Source: CAWCKS01 sp963763485 (GTDB taxonomy: Bacteria > Pseudomonadota > Alphaproteobacteria > Rhizobiales > Xanthobacteraceae). From it: DNA of 64,000 nucleotides. The position numbers and the translations under genes were made by a program. Where the stretch lies: assembly GCA_963763485.1 (NCBI GenBank), contig CAVXOW010000001.1:62001-126000 (forward strand), given 5' to 3'. Below, one piece after another: positions 1 to 7,036 of this stretch (positions are counted from its first letter, which is position 1; each line of letters starts with the position of its first letter). The notes beneath the pieces were generated by a model. It was given only the letters and a program-made list of their open reading frames with translations, did no database searches and was not told the DNA's origin.

Positions 1-85
1 GGCGCGATCGCTCGTTGCGAGGCGGTGCGGTACAAGCTTGCGTGTGGTCGAACGTCCCTCACCCCTGCCAAATGAGGAGAACGCC

Positions 86-322
86 ATGGGCAGCTCAATG
101 ACGAGTTCGCGCCCCACTCGCCAGATCCCGCCAGCGCAACCGGTGGCCGGCGATCGCTCTGCGCCGACAACGACACCACGCGAGCTGGCAACGCAAACCC
201 CACACGTCATCAATTACACGCTGCAGCAATTCGTCCGTCTCGCCGGCGCGCAGTGTCGAATGTCGCCAGCCGAAGTCGCCTACCATAACCGCGAGCACGA
301 CCGCACGCGACGGGCCCGCTAG
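86..322 (+). CDS. Small hypothetical protein
   Basis: Encodes about 78 residues. The ATG at 86 follows an AGGAG ribosome-binding site at about 74-78 with good spacing, which is why this start was preferred to the in-frame one at 38. The N-terminal half is rich in Thr, Pro, Ser and Arg and looks disordered. The C-terminal half (from about residue 45) is more regular, with the stretch INYTLQQFVRLAG followed by a basic tail. No signal peptide, membrane segment or known motif is visible, and I do not recognise the family. It is convergent with the histidine phosphatase gene. It may be a small orphan gene; the ribosome-binding site is the best evidence that it is real. Confidence 0.45.
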   Translation: MGSSMTSSRPTRQIPPAQPVAGDRSAPTTTPRELATQTPHVINYTLQQFVRLAGAQCRMSPAEVAYHNREHDRTRRAR

Positions 323-337
323 ACCGCCGGCGCGGGG

Positions 338-925
338 CTAGCGCCCTGCCAGCAACGCGGACCCCTCGCCTGCCTGACGGCCCAGTTCGCGAACCGAAAT
401 CGTCTCTCCGGACACCTCGATCGTCGTCACCGATGCATGGTCGGGGCGGAAACTCACCATCAAGTCGCTGCCTTGCGCCGCGCCAACGATGGCGTTGATG
501 GCCACGAAATGGCTGAAGATCACCGAATCGGCTTTCATCGATCGGACGGAACTCAAGAGCGCCGTCCGCCAGGCGTCAAAATCAGGAGAGTCTGCGGGCG
601 CGCTTTGCTTCAGGCCCGCCCAGGTGCCGGCCATGGCGTTGCGCAACCAGGCTTGCCGCTCCGCGAGGGACAATGGCGGCGAGGGAATTTCCCCGACTTC
701 CGCCGAAATGATCGGCGTCGCACCCCAGATGACAGCGAGCGGCTGGGCGGTTTCGCGGCAACGCTGCAACGGGCTCGAATAAACCGGCAGCGGACGCATG
801 CGACCTGCCAGGTCACCGGCCACCGCTTCAGCCTGCGATTTGCCTGTCTCGTCGAGACCGGGATCCACGGAATCGCCGAACGAGGCAGCCGGACGGGCAT
901 GGCGGATCAAGTAGAGCGTCGTCAC
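338..925 (-). CDS. Histidine phosphatase (phosphoglycerate mutase-like) family protein
   Basis: A 195-residue single-domain protein of the histidine phosphatase superfamily. The catalytic RH motif lies at the N-terminus (LYLIRHARPA, residues 4-13), and is followed by the YSSPLQRCRETAQ motif around residue 50 that supplies the next phosphate-binding arginine. A late SHF motif (about residue 138) gives the second catalytic histidine. The length fits the branch that includes alpha-ribazole/PGM-like phosphatases. The substrate cannot be told from sequence; no pathway partner lies next to it. It is cytoplasmic (no signal peptide). The start ATG at 925 places the RH motif at the expected distance from the N-terminus. 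The family call is firm and the specific activity is unknown. Confidence 0.85.
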   Translation of the reverse strand: MTTLYLIRHARPAASFGDSVDPGLDETGKSQAEAVAGDLAGRMRPLPVYSSPLQRCRETAQPLAVIWGATPIISAEVGEIPSPPLSLAERQAWLRNAMAGTWAGLKQSAPADSPDFDAWRTALLSSVRSMKADSVIFSHFVAINAIVGAAQGSDLMVSFRPDHASVTTIEVSGETISVRELGRQAGEGSALLAGR

Positions 926-1036
926 TCGCGATAACCTTTAAAGGAGAGAATTAAGGCGTTAATCGAAAGAACTTTAGCAGTCGCGAGAGGGGTGAGCGAG
1001 ACTACTGCTCATGCACAACACGAAGAGCAAATTGCG

Positions 1037-1579
1037 CTATTGCGTGACGAAATCCGCGCATTTCTGGATATTGTCGTTGGCCCCCCACGGCATGATCGGC
1101 ACGGTCGAGGTGGAATTCTTGGGCGAGCCCTCGATCAGCTTGTCCGAGTAGACCATGTAGACCAGCACGTTGCGCTTGGTATCGCAGCCGCGGACAATCT
1201 GCATCTTCTTGAAGAACAGGGAGCGCCGCTGGCGAAACATGTCCTCGCCCTGTGCGAACTTCTCCTTGATGCGGATCGGGGCGACCTGCCGGCAAGCCAG
1301 CGAAATATCGGAAACCTCCTCCGCCACTCCGAGCCAGCCTGAAATGCCGCCCTTTTCCGGCACCGTGAAATGGCAGGCGACGCCGTCGACTCCGGGATCG
1401 TCGACCCCGTAGGTCGCGAGCTTGTCATTTGGGGTGAGCAGCTTGAACACCGTGGAGCGGCGGAAGATCAAATCCGGCTCGTCGGCGGCACCGGCCGCTG
1501 TCGCGGTGACCATTGCAAGCGCAACCAGCGCGGCCATTCGGACCCAATTTCGCGCGAAAAACATGCGGATTCCAGACAT
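1037..1579 (-). CDS. creA: CreA family periplasmic protein
   Basis: A 180-residue exported protein of the CreA family. Residues 1-31 form a signal peptide (basic start, hydrophobic core ending AAGAA). The family pattern follows: a KLLTPNDKLATYGVDDPGV segment near residue 50, then CHFTVPEKGG and a GLAEE/VSDISLACR-like segment. Paired cysteines at about residues 69, 95 and 131 could form disulphides in the periplasm. CreA is widespread in Proteobacteria but its molecular role is not established, so the name records family membership only. The gene stands alone, followed downstream by the histidine phosphatase on the same strand after a gap of about 110 bases. Confidence 0.85.
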   Translation of the reverse strand: MSGIRMFFARNWVRMAALVALAMVTATAAGAADEPDLIFRRSTVFKLLTPNDKLATYGVDDPGVDGVACHFTVPEKGGISGWLGVAEEVSDISLACRQVAPIRIKEKFAQGEDMFRQRRSLFFKKMQIVRGCDTKRNVLVYMVYSDKLIEGSPKNSTSTVPIMPWGANDNIQKCADFVTQ

Positions 1580-1841
1580 CTAGAGAGGACCCTCTGTCAC
1601 CGTTCGACATGTAGTGCTGCGGTGCGCTTGCGAAAGGCGGCAAGGGCAGAGATCGCGGGTCCCGGTGTGATATTTTCGCAGCGCTTCAGGATAAATCGTC
1701 CGCTAGTTCAGCAATGTGAACCCTTTACCGCTCCGCAACACTTATCCATTGAAATAATGCTGTGATTCCAGTGATCCCCGCGCCATGACCGCGTTATCTG
1801 GCAGCGGCTTGACTGCGACCTTGAAGACTGAAGGGCGGCCG
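1580..1841. other. Divergent intergenic region between creA and the L,D-transpeptidase gene
   Basis: About 260 bases lie between the creA start on the minus strand and the chosen transpeptidase start on the plus strand, so this stretch must carry promoters for both. An in-frame upstream ATG at 1785 would shorten it. I see no clear operator, repeat or conserved hairpin. Confidence 0.4.
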
Positions 1842-3521
1842 ATGCGAACTGCCGAACGTAACCGGAAGAGGTCGCGCCTGAGCTTGCTGACGGCAGCTCT
1901 GCTGGCGTCGGCCATGGCGGCGGTGCCGCAGTATGCCAATGCCGCGAGCTGGTTCCGGGGCGGAGAGTTCGGCGCGACGATGGTGCCGTGGCCGATGCAG
2001 CACAGGCCGCGGACCAAGGCGCCCAAGGCCGCCGAGCGGGTGGCCGAGAAGCACGTGCCCGACGGCCCGCTGATCATTGCGATCTCGATCCAGCACCAGC
2101 GTCTCAAGGTGTTCGACGTCAACGGCCTGTTCGCGGAGACGCCGATCTCGACTGGCATGCCCGGCCACGCGACGCCGATGGGCGTGTTCAGCGTGCTCGA
2201 GAAGCAGCGCTGGCACCGCTCGAACATTTATAGCGGCGCGCCGATGCCCTACATGCAGCGCATCACCTGGTCCGGCGTCGCGATTCACGAGGGCGTTCTG
2301 CCCGGCTATCCAGCGTCCCACGGCTGCATTCGTATGCCAGGTTCGTTCGCGATCAAGATGTTCAGTTGGACCAAGCGCGGCGCGCGCGTAATCGTCGTGC
2401 CCGGCGATATTTCGATCGAGGAATTCTCGCATCCGAAATTGATCGCGCACACGCTCGATGAGCAAAAGCCGTTTGCCAGTCTCGCGCCCGCAACCGGCGC
2501 GACGCACACCGCGACGCTCATCGACAGGGCCGACGACGCCAAACCGGAATTAGAGCTTGCGACTTTGGCCGATGCCAGCGGTGGCAACCTGCCGCTTGGA
2601 AGGAGTGCAGTCAGCGACGACAGCAAGGTCGCCGACGGCCCGGTTCCCGAGCAGGTCACTGAGAAAACCACCGACAGTGAGCCCGTCAAGGCGCAGGACG
2701 AAACGCCTGGACAAGCCGAGCACACGACCGCAGCAAGCAACGCACCGCCTCAGCCGACTGACGAAATGGCGGCGGAGCAGTCGGTTGAGCGAGCCATCGA
2801 CCGGGCGGCTGCGATGGTGGAAGCGGCGCCGGTGCAGCTCGATGCAGCGCAACCTGCGAACGAGCCCGCGACCGAGACCACCGCGACCGCAGCAGCCGCG
2901 CCCGCGGAGCCGGTCGCGACGACGCCGGCGCCGAAGCCCGATCTCGCCGCGGCGCCAGAAGCAAAGCCGGGCCCCGCCAGCGAGACAGCCGCGTCAGCGC
3001 CCGCCGCCGACGCGCCGGGCCAGACCGCAACCTCACCCGCCACCGATCCGACCGACATCCCGACGGTGGTGGCCCCGAAGCGAACCGGCCACATCGCAGT
3101 CTTCATCAGCCGCAAGGATCGCCGGCTTTACGTGCGGCAGAATTTCTCGCCGGTGTTCGATGTGCCGGTTACGATCAGCGATCCGGACAAGCCGTTTGGC
3201 ACATTCGTGTTCACGGCGCGCGGCGACAAGGACGATACGACCGCACTGCATTGGTCGGTTGTGGCGATGCCGTACGCCATAAAAAAGACCGTCGCGATGC
3301 CGCCGGCCCGCTCCGGCAAGAGGCCGAAGTCGATTGTCGAGACTTCCCTTGCCGCGCCGCCGTCCACCGCGGCCGAGGCGCTCGACCGCATCACGGTACC
3401 CGACTGGGCCCTGCAGCGCGTGGCCGAGGCGATCAAGCCCGGCGGCTCGTTGATCATCTCCGACCACGGGCTCGGCGACGAGACCGGCGAGGGCACCGAT
3501 TTCATCGTGCCGCTCCGTTAG
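1842..3521 (+). CDS. L,D-transpeptidase with a second, degenerate YkuD-like domain
   Basis: About 559 residues. The start at ATG 1842 is chosen because it gives a compact signal peptide (basic RNRKRSR then a hydrophobic core ending YANA) and has GAAGGG upstream; an in-frame ATG at 1785 adds 19 residues. The catalytic YkuD domain spans roughly residues 75-190 and carries the hallmark SHGCIRMP motif with the nucleophilic cysteine and an upstream IHEG histidine segment. It would form or remodel 3-3 peptidoglycan cross-links in the periplasm. Residues about 255-410 are a long Ala/Pro/Glu/Thr linker. Residues about 415-559 (from RTGHIAVFISRKDRRLYVRQ) resemble the beta-strand part of another YkuD domain but lack an HGC motif. 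The gene is monocistronic; the glutathione peroxidase follows after 90 bases. Confidence 0.88.
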   Translation: MRTAERNRKRSRLSLLTAALLASAMAAVPQYANAASWFRGGEFGATMVPWPMQHRPRTKAPKAAERVAEKHVPDGPLIIAISIQHQRLKVFDVNGLFAETPISTGMPGHATPMGVFSVLEKQRWHRSNIYSGAPMPYMQRITWSGVAIHEGVLPGYPASHGCIRMPGSFAIKMFSWTKRGARVIVVPGDISIEEFSHPKLIAHTLDEQKPFASLAPATGATHTATLIDRADDAKPELELATLADASGGNLPLGRSAVSDDSKVADGPVPEQVTEKTTDSEPVKAQDETPGQAEHTTAASNAPPQPTDEMAAEQSVERAIDRAAAMVEAAPVQLDAAQPANEPATETTATAAAAPAEPVATTPAPKPDLAAAPEAKPGPASETAASAPAADAPGQTATSPATDPTDIPTVVAPKRTGHIAVFISRKDRRLYVRQNFSPVFDVPVTISDPDKPFGTFVFTARGDKDDTTALHWSVVAMPYAIKKTVAMPPARSGKRPKSIVETSLAAPPSTAAEALDRITVPDWALQRVAEAIKPGGSLIISDHGLGDETGEGTDFIVPLR

Positions 3522-3572
3522 CGGCGGCGCCGCAGATCGCACGCCTCACACCCGCGTGAAGGCCGCAAACCC

Positions 3573-3592
3573 GCAGGACAAATTTGTCCTGC
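3573..3592. promoter_or_regulatory. Perfect 20-bp palindrome, putative operator of the glutathione peroxidase gene
   Basis: The sequence GCAGGACAAATTTGTCCTGC reads identically on both strands. It ends 19 bases before the ATG of the glutathione peroxidase gene. With no loop, it looks like a binding site for a dimeric regulator rather than a transcription terminator. The regulator is not identified in this window; a peroxide- or redox-responsive one is an inference from the target gene. Confidence 0.5.
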
Positions 3593-3611
3593 CGCGCTAA
3601 CCTGCAACTCG

Positions 3612-4226
3612 ATGAAGATCGATCGCAGAACAACGCTGAAATTAGCGCTTGCCGGATGCACCGCGCTGCTTGGTGCGCGCACGGCCGCGGCCGCGGGCCA
3701 ATCGACGCCGGCGAGCGGCGCCATGAGTAAACCCACGGCCTTTGGCTTCACGTTCGATGCGCTCGAAGGACCGAGCCTGCAGCTCGCCGACTACGCCCGC
3801 CACCCGATCCTCGTCGTCAACACCGCATCGCTCTGCGGTTTCACGCCGCAATATGCCGGGCTGCAGCAGCTCTGGAGCAAGTTCCGCGAGCGTGGCCTGA
3901 TGATCATCGGGGTGCCGTCAAACGACTTCGGCAGCCAAGAGCCGGGTGGCGTCAAGGACATCGAGGAGACTGCACAGCATCAGTACGGCGTGACGTTTCC
4001 GATCACCGCCAAGACGGTCGTGCGCGGCCCGGACGCGCACCCGTTTTACAGATGGGCGGCGGCCGAGCGGCCCGCCGACGTGCCGCGCTGGAATTTCCAC
4101 AAATATCTGATCGGTGGCGATGGCTTGATCGCCGATGTCTTCGCCAGCGAAATCGAACCGATGGACGGCGCCGTGGTCGCCGCAATCACGCGTGAGATCG
4201 GCGACGCGGCGCGACCGACCAACTAG
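3612..4226 (+). CDS. Exported glutathione peroxidase family protein (cysteine type)
   Basis: A 204-residue member of the glutathione peroxidase family. It would reduce peroxides with thiol or thioredoxin partners. The family motif NTASLCGFTPQY carries the peroxidatic position as cysteine (about residue 77), not selenocysteine. The conserved glutamine lies in the NDFGSQEPG segment and the tryptophan-asparagine pair in RWNFHKYL. Residues 1-35 form an export signal beginning MKIDRRTTLKLALAG, whose RRTTLKL stretch resembles a twin-arginine signal, so a periplasmic location is likely. Most bacterial homologues are cytoplasmic and about 160 residues long; the extra length here is the signal. A perfect palindrome just upstream may control it. 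Confidence 0.88.
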   Translation: MKIDRRTTLKLALAGCTALLGARTAAAAGQSTPASGAMSKPTAFGFTFDALEGPSLQLADYARHPILVVNTASLCGFTPQYAGLQQLWSKFRERGLMIIGVPSNDFGSQEPGGVKDIEETAQHQYGVTFPITAKTVVRGPDAHPFYRWAAAERPADVPRWNFHKYLIGGDGLIADVFASEIEPMDGAVVAAITREIGDAARPTN

Positions 4227-4412
4227 CCGGCATTGCCACGGCGCGGGTGCGCCAATTCAGCACACCCGCATACCCCGCGATTTGCGCGAATCCTCCAGTG
4301 GACGCCGCATGTGGGAACCCGCAAGGAACGGTGACACAGCCTGCTCGGTTGCGCTAAGTTCGCGACGGGCGACAGGGCTTTGAGAAATCAGACGAATCGT
4401 TGTGAGGGTGGG

Positions 4413-5405
4413 ATGCGCAAATTTTCCGGGTTGTTGGCCGTCGGCCTGATCGCGGGCGGCCTCGTTGCGGTCACAGATGACGCGTTTGCACAGTTGTTCC
4501 CACGCTCGAACGCGGCGCCGACACCGGCTGCCGCAACTCCAGCCCCGCCCGCCGCGGCGCCCACTTCGCCGGCGCCTCCCGCCGCGATCCCTGCGGTCTC
4601 GCCGGCGAAGCAACCCTGCAACAATCCGGACGCGCTCGGGATCGGTCGCGTCGTCGAGATCGACACAACAGGTGGTCCCGGATTCGGCTTCGAGCATTTC
4701 AAGCAGATGGACTTCCTGCGCGACAAGGAAGTCGTTTTGACCTTCGACGACGGTCCGTGGCCGGAGAACACGCCGAACGTGCTGAAGGCGCTGGCAAACG
4801 AATGCACCACCGGCATCTTCTTCCCGATCGGCGAGCACGCCACCTGGCATCCCGAGATATTGAAACAGGTCGCCGCCGCCGGCCACGTCATCGGCTCACA
4901 CACCTGGTCGCATCAGGACCTCAACAGAGGCAAATACGCCAAGGATCAGAATGCAGCGAAGGAAGAGATCGAAAAAGGCCTCAGCGCCATCAAGTGGGCG
5001 CTGGGCGCACCGCCGGCGCCGTTCTTCCGCTTCCCTGCCCTGCAGCATCCGCCGGCGATGGTGACCTATCTCGGCGAGCGCAACATCGGGATTTGGTCGT
5101 GCGATCTCGACTCCTTCGACTTCAAGGGCGGCAAGCCCGACGTCATCATCAACACCGTGTTCAACAAGCTCAACAAGCTCGGCAAGGGCATCATCCTGAT
5201 GCACGACTTCCAGAAGCATACGGCGGAGGCGTTGCCCGCACTGCTGCGCCGGCTGAAGACCGAGGGCTACAAGGTTGTGCAGGTCAAGGCCAAGGAGCCG
5301 GCCAAATCGTTGCCTCAGTACGACGAACTGCTTTTGAAGCAGGCCGCGCTTCCGACCGTGACGACCCGGCCGGTTTCGGCTGTGGTGCGCGACGTAAGCG
5401 AGTAA
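4413..5405 (+). CDS. Polysaccharide deacetylase family protein
   Basis: About 330 residues. The start at ATG 4413, after GAGGGTGGG, gives a signal peptide (RKFSGLLAVGLIAGG...DAFA), followed by an Ala/Pro linker of roughly 45 residues and then a NodB-homology (carbohydrate esterase 4) domain. Metal-binding motif 1 is visible as LTFDDGPWPENTP and motif 2 as SHTWSHQDL (the H-x3-H pair). A later RFPALQHPP segment and a final ILMHDFQKHTAEAL segment complete the fold. The expected reaction is N- or O-deacetylation of a polysaccharide or peptidoglycan outside the cytoplasm. The substrate cannot be assigned. There is no glycan operon around it. Confidence 0.88.
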   Translation: MRKFSGLLAVGLIAGGLVAVTDDAFAQLFPRSNAAPTPAAATPAPPAAAPTSPAPPAAIPAVSPAKQPCNNPDALGIGRVVEIDTTGGPGFGFEHFKQMDFLRDKEVVLTFDDGPWPENTPNVLKALANECTTGIFFPIGEHATWHPEILKQVAAAGHVIGSHTWSHQDLNRGKYAKDQNAAKEEIEKGLSAIKWALGAPPAPFFRFPALQHPPAMVTYLGERNIGIWSCDLDSFDFKGGKPDVIINTVFNKLNKLGKGIILMHDFQKHTAEALPALLRRLKTEGYKVVQVKAKEPAKSLPQYDELLLKQAALPTVTTRPVSAVVRDVSE

Positions 5406-5430
5406 CCGGCAAAGCGCCTCGCGTCAGCTC

Positions 5431-5982
5431 ATGGGTCCGTTTCGTTTTGTCGGATACGCCATCGTGTCAGCCGATGGCATGTTGGCCACGGCCGATAGCG
5501 GCATGCCGCAAAGCTTGAAAATACCTGGCGATCAGACATTCTTCGAAGCAGGGCTCGACGCCACCGACCTTATCGTGCATGGGCGGAATTCCTACGAGGA
5601 TCAGCCGCGCTCACCCCTGCGCAAGCGCGTGTTTGTGACGCGATCCGTCGCCGCTCCAACTCGAGATCGGGACAACCCGAATGCGACGTTATGGAATCCC
5701 GCGCACGCGTCGTTCGAGGAAGCGGCCAAGGTTGCGGGCGTTCAGAGCGGCACGGTAGCCGCGATCGGCGGCACCAGTGTGTTCGACATGTTTCTCGATC
5801 GCTACGACACGTTCTTCCTGTCGCAGGCGCCGCACGTGCGGCTGCCTGGCGGCGTGCCGGTGTTCAGCAGTATCCCAGAGCGCTCGCCGGAAGAGATTCT
5901 CGCCGCGCACGGATTGAAGCCGACATCACGCCGCGTGATCGACGCCGCGCATGAGGCGACGGTGACGGAGTGGACGCGCTGA
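5431..5982 (+). CDS. RibD C-terminal/dihydrofolate reductase-like protein
   Basis: A 183-residue protein resembling the RibD C-terminal (dihydrofolate-reductase-like) fold. The first strand FVGYAIVSADGMLA matches the substrate-loop start of the family. VHGRNSYED in the middle and VAAIGGTSVFDMFLDRYDTFFLSQ towards the end match the nucleotide-binding GGxxxF region. It probably binds NADPH and reduces a small molecule. It is not the bifunctional riboflavin enzyme, since no deaminase domain is present. It starts 25 bases after the deacetylase stop and could be co-transcribed with it. Substrate unknown. Confidence 0.75.
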   Translation: MGPFRFVGYAIVSADGMLATADSGMPQSLKIPGDQTFFEAGLDATDLIVHGRNSYEDQPRSPLRKRVFVTRSVAAPTRDRDNPNATLWNPAHASFEEAAKVAGVQSGTVAAIGGTSVFDMFLDRYDTFFLSQAPHVRLPGGVPVFSSIPERSPEEILAAHGLKPTSRRVIDAAHEATVTEWTR

Positions 5983-5995
5983 GCCACGCGCGACC

Positions 5996-6448
5996 CTAGC
6001 GCTCGTGATACGGCTCCTGCTCGACCCGCTTGCCCGAGCCGTGACCGAACAGCACCAGCAGCGCGCCGATCATGGTCAAGTTCTTCAGCGCGTGGGCCAT
6101 GTTGTCGCGCCACTCGTTGCCCGAGGTCGAGATGACGTCGTCCATATAGAAGGTGGCGACGATGATGCCTATAATGAGCAGCAGCGAGAAGAAGCGGACG
6201 CCAAGGTTGAAGGCGATCATCAACCCGCAGACCACCGCGACGGTGCCGGCAACGATCGCCATCAGGTCGGGCGTCGATACGCCCACCGCGTTCTCGACCT
6301 GGGTCAGGTAAGGTGCCACCGGCACGGGGATACTGACCCGACTGGAAATCTCCTTGCCGGCGGCCGGAATATCGGCCAGCGTGAACGCGCCGGACACGAT
6401 GAAGAACAGCGCAAACAAGATGCGCCCGATCGTGACAAATACCGACAT
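5996..6448 (-). CDS. DoxX family membrane protein
   Basis: About 150 residues. The ATG at 6448 is chosen because AGGAG lies directly upstream on the coding strand; an in-frame upstream start would add nine residues. Four hydrophobic segments are visible (about residues 5-25, 55-80, 82-105 and 122-140), as expected for the DoxX family of small inner-membrane proteins. The N-terminal GRILFALFFIVSGAF stretch is typical of the family. A role linked to quinone or redox homeostasis is proposed for some members but cannot be assigned here. It is convergent with the RibD-like gene, with only 13 bases between them. Confidence 0.82.
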   Translation of the reverse strand: MSVFVTIGRILFALFFIVSGAFTLADIPAAGKEISSRVSIPVPVAPYLTQVENAVGVSTPDLMAIVAGTVAVVCGLMIAFNLGVRFFSLLLIIGIIVATFYMDDVISTSGNEWRDNMAHALKNLTMIGALLVLFGHGSGKRVEQEPYHER

Positions 6449-6617
6449 CAGCCTTTCACTCCTCAAAGCCAGCACGAAGGCCAGCAGGCCGACAGCTTCA
6501 GTCCCACGTTTAGTCCTACGTTTGGTCCGATGGCAACCTTACGTCACGGCGAATCAAGCCAAGAGGGCGCGCCACGCGATGCGCGACGCGCCCAAAATAA
6601 ATTGAGCCGGCGCGTAG

Positions 6618-6926
6618 TCAGTACGGACCGCAATAGCGGCGCGACACCAGCCGGTATTCGCCGTTCGGATAACGGTACCAGCATCGATTGTCGTACCAGT
6701 AATAGCCGTTCGGGCGCGGATCGAAGGTCAGCGCGGTTGCCGCTGCCGCCCCGATGACGCCGCCGACGATCGCACCGCCAACCCTGCCGCCGGTCACTGC
6801 TGCGCCAACGCCTGCGCCCACCGCGCCTCCGACGATCGGCGCGATTGGATTGAACTGTGCGGCCGCCTGGTGAGACGGCAACATGGCGGTACCCGCCAGC
6901 AGCAGCGCTGCAGTGATGTGACGCAT
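6618..6926 (-). CDS. Small secreted glycine-zipper protein
   Basis: A 102-residue protein starting at the ATG at 6926, preceded by a strong GAGGAGA ribosome-binding site. Residues 1-23 are a cleavable signal (ITAALLLAGTAML...AAA). Residues about 28-66 are a run of Gly/Ala/Val with GxxxG spacing (VGGAVGAGVGAAVTGGRVGGAIVGG), the pattern of glycine-zipper membrane-interacting proteins. The C-terminal third is rich in Tyr, Arg and Trp (YYWYDNRCWYRYPNGEYR) with two cysteines. Many copies of this architecture occur in Bradyrhizobium-type genomes without known function. It is likely periplasmic or outer-membrane associated. Confidence 0.75.
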   Translation of the reverse strand: MRHITAALLLAGTAMLPSHQAAAQFNPIAPIVGGAVGAGVGAAVTGGRVGGAIVGGVIGAAAATALTFDPRPNGYYWYDNRCWYRYPNGEYRLVSRRYCGPY

Positions 6927-7036
6927 CGATTTTCTCCTCATTGTTTCCGCCCCGCCGCAATTATGACGGCCCAAACGGCAGTTTTCAAATCCAATCCGGG
7001 TTAGCACCATCGGCAACCCTGGTGACGGCCGACACA

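Noticed and set aside
3612..4226. Selenocysteine in the glutathione peroxidase
   Set aside because: The catalytic codon is TGC (cysteine) and no in-frame TGA occurs.
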